Under the pieces are notes generated by a model. It worked only from the letters and a program-made list of their open reading frames with translations. It was not told the DNA's origin and did not search any database. Below, piece after piece: positions 6,098-11,179 of a DNA stretch of 11,179 nt (position 1 is the stretch's first letter; every line of letters starts with the position of its first letter). Made by a program: the position numbers and the translations under genes. This DNA comes from WHSM01 sp050701635. GTDB taxonomy: Bacteria; Actinomycetota; Actinomycetes; Mycobacteriales; Micromonosporaceae. The stretch spans positions 1 to 11,179 of the forward strand of contig JBOGDF010000181.1 in assembly GCA_050701635.1 (NCBI GenBank), read 5' to 3'.

Positions 6098-6112
6098 TGA
6101 CAGAACGTGTCA
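6098..6112. promoter_or_regulatory. 15-bp dyad upstream of dnaB, possible operator
   Basis: TGACAGAACGTGTCA reads as TGACA-N5-TGTCA, a perfect 5-bp inverted repeat about 56 bp before the dnaB GTG, within the likely promoter region. No clear -10/-35 pair could be assigned here. It does not match the actinobacterial LexA box (GAAC-N4-GTTC). It could be a regulator site or chance. Confidence 0.3.
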
Positions 6113-6179
6113 GGCGCGCGGAGACGGCGACCGCAGGATTGGAAGGTAAGGGACCGCCCCCGGTCTTCTCAAATCGGAC

Positions 6180-6357
6180 AGTGGATGAGCCTCTGGAGAA
6201 CCTGTGGATAGCGCCCCCGGAGCTGTGTACGACGTTGTGCACAGGCTGTGGACACGCCCTGGGGAAACTCACCGGTAACGCGTTGACCTGCGGCGATGCC
6301 GTCCCCACTGTGTGGACGCAGATTTCTCCACCGATTTCCGGTGTGTCGTCATCCACC
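6180..6357. promoter_or_regulatory. Cluster of DnaA-box-like words between polX and dnaB
   Basis: The gene-free stretch 6043-6384 contains six words related to TTATCCACA/TTGTCCACA. One mismatch each: TGTGGATAG (6203-6211), TTGTGCACA (6235-6243) and TGTGGACAC (6247-6255). Two mismatches each: AGTGGATGA (6180-6188), TGTGGACGC (6311-6319) and TCATCCACC (6349-6357). Four read as the complement and one as the top strand; the sixth, TTGTGCACA, is nearly palindromic. No perfect box is present. The density within 180 bp upstream of the replicative helicase gene suggests DnaA-linked control of dnaB, or a DnaA-titrating site. No RNA gene or convincing small ORF was seen in this stretch. Confidence 0.35.
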
Positions 6358-6384
6358 TGAGTGACACCCGCGCGTCACGGCGGC

Positions 6385-8112
6385 TCAACCTGACGAGTTG
6401 GCGGCCAGGAACGCGGCGAACTTCTCGTACGGCCAGGTGTTGATCACCTGGTCCGGCGTCACCCAACCGCGACGCGCCGTGAGCGTTGAGTAACGGACGT
6501 ACCCCAGCTGCGACACCGAGTGCGCGTCGCTGTCGATGGTGAAGCGCACCCCGTGCCGCTGCGCCCAGCGGATGTGTTCGTCGCGCAGGTCGAGCCGCTG
6601 CGGCCCGCCGTTGATCTCCAGCGCCGTACCGGTACGCGCGGCCGCCGCGAACACCGCGTCGAAGTCCAGGTCGATCGGGTCCCGCTTGCCGAGCCGCCGC
6701 CCCGTCAGGTGCCCGATCACGTGCACGTACGGGTTCTCGCAGGCCCGGATCAGCCGCCGGGTCTGCTCCGCCGCCGAGAGCCGGAACGCGCTGTGCACGC
6801 TCGCCACGCAGACGTCGAACTCCGCCAGGATCTCCTCCGGCCAGTCCACCGAACCGTCCGGCCCGATGTTCAGCTCGGAGCCGTGCAAGAGCTTCATCCG
6901 GGGGTACGCCGCCTGCAGCGCCCGCAGCTCCTCCCGCTGCGCCCGCGCCTTGTCCAGCGTCATCCGCTGCATCACCAGATCGGGGGCGTGGTCGGTGACC
7001 GCGTAGTACTCGTACCCGCGCTCAGCGGCGGCCGTCAGCATCTGCTCGAGCGAGGCGACGCCGTCGGTGAGGTTGGTGTGGGTGTGCAGGTCGCCCCGCA
7101 GGTCCTCGACGGTGACCAGCTCCGGCAGCTCGCCTTTCGCCGCCGCGGCGACCTCGCCGGCGTCCTCCCGCAGCTCGGGCGGCACCCAGGCCAGGCCGAG
7201 CCGCTCGTACACCGCCTGCTCGGTGTCGGCGACCAGCAGCTCGCCGGTCTCGGCGTCGAACAGCCCGTACTCCGACAGCCGGTAGCCGGCCCGTACCGCC
7301 AGCTCCCGGACCCGGACGTTGTGCTGCTTGCCACCGGTGAAGTACTGCAGTGCGGCGCCCCAGGAGGCCGGCGGTACGACGCGCAGATCCACCTGGAGCC
7401 CGGCGAGCGTACGTACCGACGTCTTCGTCTCGCCGCTGGCGATCACCTCGGTGACCTGCGGCAACGCCGTGAACGCCGCCATCAGCGGCGCCGAGTCGAC
7501 AGCGGCGGCGAGGATGTCCACGTCGCCGATGGTCTCCCGGCCCCGCCGCAGCGACCCGGCGTACGTGCACCGCTGGCAGCCGGTCACCTCACGCAGCGCG
7601 GCGACGAGCTCCTCCGCGACGGCGAACGCCTTGTCCATGGTGACCCGGCCGCCGCCCTGCTCGAGCATCGCGATCCCGTCGCGGATGTTCGCCTCGGTCT
7701 TCGGGCCGAAGCCGCGCAGCTCCCGCAGCGAGCCGGCGTCCAGCGCGGCCACCAGCTCCTCGACAGTGGAGACGCCGCGCTCCCGGTAGAGCATCAGCGC
7801 CTTCTTCGGCCCCAGCGTCGGGATCAGGGCGAGCCGGCGTACCCCCGGAGGTACGTCTTCCCGCAGCTTCTCCAGCTGCGGAAACGTCCCGGTGCGTACC
7901 ACCAGCAGTGCTTTCTCCGCGATCGACTTGCCGACGTTGGGGATCGCCCGCAGCCCGTCGAGATCCAGCGTGGACAGATCCTCGTAGTGGCCGGCGATGG
8001 ACCGGGCCGCCTTCTCGTACGACCGGGCTTTGAACGTGTCGGTGCCGACGATGGAGAGCAGGTCGGCGTACTCCGCCAGCGCCGCCGCCACCTCGCTGTT
8101 GATCCGCCCCAC
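6385..8112 (-). CDS. polX: Bacterial family X DNA polymerase / 3'-5' exonuclease (PolX)
   Basis: Repair polymerase that fills short gaps in base excision repair and carries a separate metal-dependent nuclease; 575 aa, the usual size. An N-terminal helix-hairpin-helix region (~1-150) has IPNVGKSIAEK and LRGFGPKTEANI. The nucleotidyltransferase core (~155-310) has GSLRRGRETIGDVDIL with Asp197 and Asp199, and the third acid Asp242 in LQVDLRVV. The C-terminal PHP domain (~338-575) keeps the metal ligands: DLHTHTNLTDG (His343, His345), TDHAPD (374-379), GSELNI (Glu413), SVHSA (His440), GHLTGR (His468) and DSDAHS (Asp529, His531). Both activities look intact. The GTG at 8110-8112 has no properly spaced Shine-Dalgarno (GGAG sits 1 nt away), but a TAGACT hexamer lies 7 nt upstream, which suggests a leaderless message. 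It lies 61 bp after xth, and a hairpin separates the two. Confidence 0.96.
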   Translation of the reverse strand: MGRINSEVAAALAEYADLLSIVGTDTFKARSYEKAARSIAGHYEDLSTLDLDGLRAIPNVGKSIAEKALLVVRTGTFPQLEKLREDVPPGVRRLALIPTLGPKKALMLYRERGVSTVEELVAALDAGSLRELRGFGPKTEANIRDGIAMLEQGGGRVTMDKAFAVAEELVAALREVTGCQRCTYAGSLRRGRETIGDVDILAAAVDSAPLMAAFTALPQVTEVIASGETKTSVRTLAGLQVDLRVVPPASWGAALQYFTGGKQHNVRVRELAVRAGYRLSEYGLFDAETGELLVADTEQAVYERLGLAWVPPELREDAGEVAAAAKGELPELVTVEDLRGDLHTHTNLTDGVASLEQMLTAAAERGYEYYAVTDHAPDLVMQRMTLDKARAQREELRALQAAYPRMKLLHGSELNIGPDGSVDWPEEILAEFDVCVASVHSAFRLSAAEQTRRLIRACENPYVHVIGHLTGRRLGKRDPIDLDFDAVFAAAARTGTALEINGGPQRLDLRDEHIRWAQRHGVRFTIDSDAHSVSQLGYVRYSTLTARRGWVTPDQVINTWPYEKFAAFLAANSSG

Positions 8113-8119
8113 GCTCCGA

Positions 8120-8125
8120 AGTCTA
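8120..8125 (-). promoter_or_regulatory. -10 element for leaderless polX transcription
   Basis: TAGACT on the minus strand, 7 nt before the GTG of polX. A transcript starting at the normal distance would begin at or next to the start codon. The -35 position (CAGCGC at 17-bp spacing) is poor. Leaderless messages with only a TANNNT element are common in actinobacteria. Confidence 0.4.
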
Positions 8126-8139
8126 TTCGGGGGTACGCT

Positions 8140-8163
8140 GCAGCGCTGCCGCCGTAGCGCCGC
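8140..8163 (-). terminator. Hairpin downstream of xth
   Basis: GCAGCGCT (8140-8147) pairs with AGCGCCGC (8156-8163) as an 8-bp stem with one G-U pair in the minus-strand RNA and an 8-nt loop, beginning 10 nt after the xth TAA. It separates xth from the predicted polX promoter. Confidence 0.5.
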
Positions 8164-8173
8164 GGCCGGGCCC

Positions 8174-9037
8174 TTACGGCTTCGACTGCGGGAGTTTCAC
8201 GCCGCGCTTCGGGCGACCGGCGGACGGGGGTGGCACCACGGGGCCGATGTCGCCGTCGGGTGCCTCGTCGAGGTCGACCATCACCGGCGCGTGGTCGCTG
8301 GGGCCGCTGCCCTTGCGGGCGTGCCGGTCCACCCAGGCGGCCTTCACCCGCGCGGCGACCGGGGCACCGGCCAGCACCAGGTCGATCCGCATCCCGAGGT
8401 CCTTGTGGAACATCCCGGCCCGGTAGTCCCAGTACGTGAAGACCCGCTCGTCCGGCCACCGGTCGCGTACCACATCGTGCAGCCCGACCGCCTGCAGCTC
8501 CGCGAGCGCCTCCCGCTCCGGCGGGGTGACGTGGGTCTGGCCGACGTACGCCTCGGGGTCGAACACGTCGGCGTCGGTGGGCGCGATGTTCACGTCGCCG
8601 CACACCAGTACGGCGTCCGGCCCGGCCGCGACGACGTTCCGAAGCGCCGCCAGCCAGGCCAGCTTGTAGTGGTAGTGGTCGGAATCCGGGACCCGCCCGT
8701 TCGGTACGTACACCGAGTGCATCCGGATCCCGCCGCACGTCGCCGACACCGCCCGGGCTTCGGGGTCCGGGAAGCCGGGCGCGTCGGCCACGCCGACCGT
8801 GACGTCGTCCAACCCGGCGCGGGACAGGATCGCCACGCCGTTCCAGCCGGGCTGCCCGGACACCGCGACCTGGTAACCCCGGTCGGCCAGCGGTACGCCG
8901 AGCAGCTCGGTGAACGCGTCGTCGGTCAGCTTGGTCTCCTGCAGGCACACCACGTCGGGCTGCCGCTGGTCCAGCCACGGCAACAACCGTGGTATCCGCT
9001 GCTTAACCGAGTTGACGTTCCAGGTCGCTACCCGCAC
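8174..9037 (-). CDS. xth: Exodeoxyribonuclease III / AP endonuclease (Xth/ExoA family)
   Basis: Mg2+-dependent nuclease that incises DNA at abasic sites and trims 3' blocks in base excision repair; 287 aa, close to the 268 of E. coli ExoIII plus a basic Pro/Lys tail (~262-287). Family landmarks are intact: MRVATWNVNSVKQR at the start (Asn7), LQETKL (Glu34), SVYVPNG (Tyr110), GDVNIAP (Asp148, Asn150), the FTYWDYR segment (200-206), RIDLVL (Asp219) and the final catalytic SDHAPV (Asp248, His249). The GTG at 9035-9037 is fixed by alignment to the invariant N-terminus. There is no Shine-Dalgarno. A TACCGT hexamer 6 nt upstream suggests leaderless transcription. A 13-bp hairpin covers the start codon. 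The neighbouring polX acts in the same repair pathway, at the gap-filling step that follows incision, so co-occurrence makes sense, though each gene seems to have its own signals. Confidence 0.95.
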   Translation of the reverse strand: MRVATWNVNSVKQRIPRLLPWLDQRQPDVVCLQETKLTDDAFTELLGVPLADRGYQVAVSGQPGWNGVAILSRAGLDDVTVGVADAPGFPDPEARAVSATCGGIRMHSVYVPNGRVPDSDHYHYKLAWLAALRNVVAAGPDAVLVCGDVNIAPTDADVFDPEAYVGQTHVTPPEREALAELQAVGLHDVVRDRWPDERVFTYWDYRAGMFHKDLGMRIDLVLAGAPVAARVKAAWVDRHARKGSGPSDHAPVMVDLDEAPDGDIGPVVPPPSAGRPKRGVKLPQSKP

Positions 9038-9067
9038 CCGACCACGGTAGCCACGGTCGGGTGCGGG
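9031..9067. terminator. 13-bp hairpin between the chaplin-like gene and xth, covering the xth start
   Basis: CCCGCACCCGACC (9031-9043) and GGTCGGGTGCGGG (9055-9067) are perfect reverse complements with an 11-nt loop. The right arm begins 13 nt after the chaplin-like stop; the left arm contains the xth GTG and the next codon. It is well placed to terminate chaplin transcription. Any read-through RNA would hide the xth start codon in the stem, while a leaderless xth message would begin inside the left arm and lack the structure. Confidence 0.65.
9044..9049 (-). promoter_or_regulatory. -10-like hexamer for leaderless xth transcription
   Basis: TACCGT on the minus strand (TANNNT), 6 nt before the xth GTG, in the loop of the 13-bp inverted repeat. 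No convincing -35 was found. Confidence 0.3.
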
Positions 9068-9080
9068 CGCGGCCCCGGGG

Positions 9081-10124
9081 CTACCGGATCCGCTGGCTGA
9101 TCCGTACCGCGGCAGCTCCGAACAGCATCAACATCAGGCCCAGCGCGAACAGGCCGGTCGGGTCCGGCAGACCGGTGGCGGGCAGGTCACCGCCGGCTGC
9201 GGCGCCACCACCGGCTCCGCCGCCAGGTCCGGTCCCGGGACCGCCGCCGCCGGGAGGCGTACCGGGCGGGGTGCCCGGCGGGGTGCCGGGAGGCGTACCC
9301 GGAGGCGTTCCGGGCGGGGGCCCGGGAAGGACCAGGCAGGCTGCCCAGGCCTTGCCGATCACCGCGACCGCGTTGCCGCAGATCGTGATCGGCGCGTTCA
9401 CCACCGGGTTGAGCTGGTTACCGGAGCCGACACCGGCGTCACCGCTGGTGGTGTTGTCACCACCGGCGTGGCCCGAGCGGTTCACGCAGAACGCGCCCGA
9501 GACACCGATCACGGCGACGGCGTTGCCGCAGACGGTCACCGGGGCGTTCACCACCGGGTTCACCTGGTTGCCTGACAGCACGCCGCCGTCACCGCTGGTG
9601 GTGTTGTCACCGCCGGCGCTGCCGCCGTGGCTGACGCACCAGGCGTACGCCTTCCCGATCACCGCGATCGCGTTGCCGCACACCGTCACCGGGGCGTTCA
9701 CCACCGGGTTCACCTGGTTCCCGGACAGCACACCACCGTCACCGCTGGTGGTGTTGTCACCGCCGGCGCTGCCGCCGTGGCTGATGCACCAGGCGCGGGC
9801 CTTCCCGATCACCGCGATCGCGTTGCCGCACACCGTCACCGGGGCGTTCACCACCGGGTTCACCTGGTTCCCGGACAGCACACCGTCGTCACCGCTGGTG
9901 CTGTTGCCGCCGGTCGAGTACGTGGTGACCTCGTCGGCGGTCGGCCCCATGACGCTGCCGGAGCCGGACAGATCGACGCCGTCCGCGGTCGACGAGACCG
10001 TGGTGTCGCCCGACGTCACGCCGGGCACGCTCACGTCATCCGCGTACGCCGTACTACTCATCGCGAGCACCATGCCGGCCACAACGACCGTCACCTGGAG
10101 TGCTCGCCGTACAAACCCTTGCAT
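9081..10124 (-). CDS. Sortase-anchored chaplin-like surface protein with four repeats
   Basis: Predicted secreted, cell-wall-attached protein of 347 aa related to the chaplins, which assemble into hydrophobic amyloid layers on aerial hyphae and spores. The ATG at 10122-10124 is chosen because GAGGAG lies 9 nt upstream; an earlier ATG at 10133 abuts that Shine-Dalgarno and is unlikely. The protein begins with a signal peptide (MQGFVRRALQ..., cleavage near AYA-DD, residue 28), then a Ser/Thr/Asp-rich linker (~30-75). Four chaplin-like domains begin at exactly 50-residue steps (81, 131, 181, 231). Each has GVxSGNQxNPVVNAP, CGNAxAVIG and a second cysteine 14 residues after the first. A PPGT spacer (270-292), a Gly-rich stretch, LPATG (314-318), a hydrophobic segment and a basic end (RISQRIR) form a sortase signal. 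Streptomyces long chaplins typically have two domains, so four is unusual. Stems at 10151-10199 precede it. Confidence 0.88.
   Translation of the reverse strand: MQGFVRRALQVTVVVAGMVLAMSSTAYADDVSVPGVTSGDTTVSSTADGVDLSGSGSVMGPTADEVTTYSTGGNSTSGDDGVLSGNQVNPVVNAPVTVCGNAIAVIGKARAWCISHGGSAGGDNTTSGDGGVLSGNQVNPVVNAPVTVCGNAIAVIGKAYAWCVSHGGSAGGDNTTSGDGGVLSGNQVNPVVNAPVTVCGNAVAVIGVSGAFCVNRSGHAGGDNTTSGDAGVGSGNQLNPVVNAPITICGNAVAVIGKAWAACLVLPGPPPGTPPGTPPGTPPGTPPGTPPGGGGPGTGPGGGAGGGAAAGGDLPATGLPDPTGLFALGLMLMLFGAAAVRISQRIR
9258..9317. repeat. 12-bp tandem repeat encoding PPGT units
   Basis: Five consecutive 12-bp units encode PPGT (residues 270-289 of the chaplin-like protein), with a sixth partial PPG. Synonymous differences between units (GTACC, GTGCC, GTTCC at the Gly-Thr codons on the + strand) show they are not freshly duplicated. 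They form a rigid spacer before the sorting signal. Copy number may vary between strains. Confidence 0.8.
9336..9884. repeat. 150-bp tandem repeats encoding chaplin-like domains
   Basis: Units at 9735-9884, 9585-9734 and 9435-9584 are complete and exactly 150 bp. The fourth (9336-9434) stops after its second cysteine. The first two units (9585-9884) look nearly identical at DNA level; the third and fourth diverge, mainly around the second cysteine and in the GNQ region. This gradient suggests recent duplication or gene conversion of the N-terminal pair. Confidence 0.85.
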
Positions 10125-10150
10125 GATCCACATCTCCTCATGGACGATTC

Positions 10151-10166
10151 GCGGACAGCGATCCGC
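10151..10166 (-). promoter_or_regulatory. Small stem in the leader of the chaplin-like gene
   Basis: GCGGA (10151-10155) and TCCGC (10162-10166) form a perfect 5-bp stem with a 6-nt loop, directly between the terminator-like hairpin and the Shine-Dalgarno of the chaplin-like gene. It may be part of a structured 5' leader. Confidence 0.3.
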
Positions 10167-10169
10167 AAG

Positions 10170-10199
10170 GACCGCCGTCCGTGGCTGAACGGAGCGGTC
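10170..10199 (-). terminator. Hairpin between the secreted hypothetical gene and the chaplin-like gene
   Basis: GACCGC (10170-10175) pairs with GCGGTC (10194-10199), and TCCGT (10178-10182) pairs with ACGGA (10189-10193). Together they make an 11-bp stem with a 2-nt bulge and a 6-nt loop, starting 15 nt after the upstream gene's TGA. It may terminate that gene or act as an attenuator, since only about 45 nt remain before the chaplin start and no promoter could be recognised there. Confidence 0.5.
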
Positions 10200-10214
10200 A
10201 GAGGTGATGTGGAG

Positions 10215-10862
10215 TCAGTCGGGCGACACCGGCGGTTGGGCCGGGCTGCCGCGTACCCGGTCCACGTACCGGGACTGGTACGCGTACCCGCCGTCAGCCG
10301 TCAGGAAAGTCCCCTTCGCCAGTACGCCGTCCGGCAACTGCCAGCTCCCCGACGGCGTGGCCGCCGCGAACACAGCGCTCGCCGGAAGGTCCGGCAGGCG
10401 CGGAAGCGGCAACTGCCGGCTGGCACCGGCCAGCCGATAGCTGGCGAGCGCGGCATCACACGATCCCGGTCCCGCCGGCGGATCGGCCGTGTCGTCACGT
10501 ACCGACACCGGCACGGCGCTCGCACGAAGGCTGCTTCCGGATTCGCTGAGAACCCCTGATCCCGCCGGCGGTACGGCGCTCGACACCGCGACCTCGACCC
10601 GGCCCCCCAGCCGGTCCAGCTCCGCGGCGACATCGCGTACCACCGGGGAGTCCGGCACCGCGTCGGTGGCGGGGCGCAGCCCGTCCGACGACGCCTGGTC
10701 CCGGATCGGCTCGACCGCGGCAGCCGTGGCCGCGGTCCGGTCGACCACACGGTCGGCGTGACGCGCGGGGTCACCTTCGGCGGCGTACGCAGCAGCGTCC
10801 CACCAGAGCCAGAGAAGTACGCCACCCAGGGTGGCGAGCCCCGCCCGTACCACAAAGGACAT
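10215..10862 (-). CDS. Secreted or membrane-tethered protein of unknown function next to the chaplin-like gene
   Basis: Not recognised as a member of a named family. Taken from the ATG at 10860-10862 it has 215 aa. An N-terminal hydrophobic segment (residues 4-22, VVRAGLATLGGVLLWLWW) is followed by AAAYA-AEG, a plausible signal-peptidase site near residue 27. The mature part is Ala/Asp/Arg/Pro-rich, with a region (~30-95) that could be helical, a low-complexity stretch (95-130), a single cysteine (135), and a C-terminal block with PRLPDLPASAVF and GSWQLPDGVLAKGTFLTADGG that looks more ordered. The chosen start has only a weak Shine-Dalgarno; in-frame upstream starts (ATG at 10907 and a codon at 10943) would add 15 or 27 residues before the hydrophobic segment and fit less well. 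It precedes the chaplin-like gene in the same direction by 90 bp, with a hairpin between. A shared surface role is inference from position. Confidence 0.65.
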   Translation of the reverse strand: MSFVVRAGLATLGGVLLWLWWDAAAYAAEGDPARHADRVVDRTAATAAAVEPIRDQASSDGLRPATDAVPDSPVVRDVAAELDRLGGRVEVAVSSAVPPAGSGVLSESGSSLRASAVPVSVRDDTADPPAGPGSCDAALASYRLAGASRQLPLPRLPDLPASAVFAAATPSGSWQLPDGVLAKGTFLTADGGYAYQSRYVDRVRGSPAQPPVSPD

Positions 10863-10943
10863 CCACCGGTGGTACGCCGAGCTCGACTCAACGCGTGGGG
10901 GGCACATTACCAGCGACGCTACGCCGGGCGTACCGCCCCGCAA

Positions 10944-10954
10944 CTCGAATCGAG
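10944..10954. promoter_or_regulatory. Short dyad in the gap before the secreted hypothetical gene
   Basis: CTCGA-A-TCGAG is a perfect 5-bp inverted repeat around one base, in the 124-bp gap 10863-10986. The gap also holds a small stem GGGCG-TAC-CGCCC (10926-10938). It could be an operator or the end of the upstream lipoprotein transcript. No complete promoter was recognised. Confidence 0.2.
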
Positions 10955-10986
10955 CTGACCAGGCGCGACGTCATGCACCCGCAGGA

Positions 10987-11179
10987 CTACTTCGAGTACA
11001 TGCTGGGCGGTGCTTCCTGGATCTGGTCCGCCGGCGGCTTCTCGACGTCGACCTTGGTGCCGAAGTCGGAGTACTTCATCTTCTGCACCACAGTGGACTT
11101 CTTGCCCTCCACGGTGATCTTCATGGTGGTGGTCAGCGCGGTGAGCTGCCCGGCATCGTCGACCGTCGCGGTGAACGGC
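10987..11179 (-). CDS. C-terminal fragment of an LppX/LprG-like lipoprotein
   Basis: Partial gene entering from the right edge and ending with TAG at 10987-10989; 63 residues are visible. The sequence alternates polar and hydrophobic residues in beta-strand fashion (PFTATVDDAGQLTALTTTMKI, then VEGKKSTVVQKMKYSDFGTKVDVEKPPADQI). The motif Y/F-SDFG-x-x-VDV-x-x-PPADQ near the end is typical of the actinobacterial LppX/LprG/LprF lipoprotein family, which has a LolA-like fold and binds lipids or stays with the cell envelope. The N-terminus with the expected lipobox lies outside the window. The family assignment rests on recall of the C-terminal pattern only. It points the same way as the secreted hypothetical and chaplin-like genes, but 124 bp separate it from them. 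Confidence 0.75.
   Translation of the reverse strand, partial: PFTATVDDAGQLTALTTTMKITVEGKKSTVVQKMKYSDFGTKVDVEKPPADQIQEAPPSMYSK

Noticed and set aside
6361..6378. GTGAC-N8-GTCAC hairpin as a polX terminator
   Set aside because: Only a 5-bp stem with an 8-nt loop, too weak to claim.
6043..6384. Chromosomal origin of replication
   Set aside because: Only six imperfect DnaA-like words, no AT-rich unwinding element and no dnaA/dnaN neighbours; kept only as a DnaA-box-like cluster.
9336..9884. Regular repeats that could suggest a CRISPR or other noncoding array
   Set aside because: The unit is 150 bp, in frame throughout, and encodes a coherent chaplin-like domain with conserved cysteines; there are no short repeats with unique spacers.
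10124..10133. Chaplin-like gene start at the upstream ATG (10133)
   Set aside because: That ATG directly abuts the GAGGAG Shine-Dalgarno with no spacing; the ATG at 10124 is 9 nt away and begins a standard signal peptide.
10888..10923. BldN-like promoter words CGTAGC and CGTTGA upstream of the secreted hypothetical gene
   Set aside because: They are 24 bp apart, whereas BldN promoters have about 16 bp; no matching pair was found upstream of the chaplin-like gene either.

Overview
The window is high-GC actinobacterial DNA. GTG starts are frequent, hairpins stand without T-tracts, and several -10 hexamers are of the TANNNT type. A palindromic repeat with CAAGATCGC/GCGATCTTG ends, frequent GTACG words, a sortase-anchored chaplin-like protein and a DnaB class 3 intein suggest a mycelial actinomycete, most likely a Micromonosporaceae member. 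The family-level call is inference. Every recognisable gene except the first fragment lies on the minus strand.

Layout from left to right. (1) 1-167: the + strand tail of a protein with a Pro/Ala-rich linker and a basic C-terminus, closed by a strong hairpin. (2) 310-1829: a two-gene thiol-redox operon encoding a TlpA/thioredoxin-fold lipoprotein and the CcdA/DsbD-type membrane electron carrier, overlapping by 4 bp. (3) 1965-2717: a TipA-type MerR regulator. It has a textbook MerR promoter (19-bp spacer with an operator dyad) and a strong internal Shine-Dalgarno plus ATG that should yield the separate TipAS ligand-binding domain. (4) 2850-3293: a small four-helix membrane protein (DUF6069-like). 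(5) 3430-6042: replicative helicase DnaB, interrupted exactly in its P-loop by a 405-aa class 3 intein. The intein carries a LAGLIDADG homing endonuclease into which two CXXC-type zinc-ribbon modules are inserted. (6) 6043-6384: the only gene-free stretch over 300 bp. It holds a group of DnaA-box-like words and a 15-bp dyad upstream of dnaB. (7) 6385-9037: two DNA-repair genes, polX (family X polymerase with PHP nuclease) and an exonuclease III/AP endonuclease (xth). Both look leaderless. (8) 9081-10862: a cell-surface pair, a four-repeat chaplin-like protein with an LPATG sorting signal and a secreted protein of unknown function just upstream. (9) 10987-11179: the C-terminus of an LppX/LprG-like lipoprotein.

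How the parts fit together. The TlpA/CcdA pair moves reducing power from the cytoplasm to extracytoplasmic disulfides. The chaplin-like protein carries one cysteine pair per repeat, so disulfide handling at the surface could matter to it, but nothing in the sequence links the two loci directly. DnaB cannot hydrolyse ATP until the intein leaves, so replication depends on protein splicing.

The most unusual items are the zinc-ribbon-bearing class 3 intein, the four-domain anchored chaplin, the TipAL/TipAS dual-start regulator with no cysteine, and a 13-bp hairpin over the xth start codon. All calls were made by reading the sequence. No database search or folding calculation was run.
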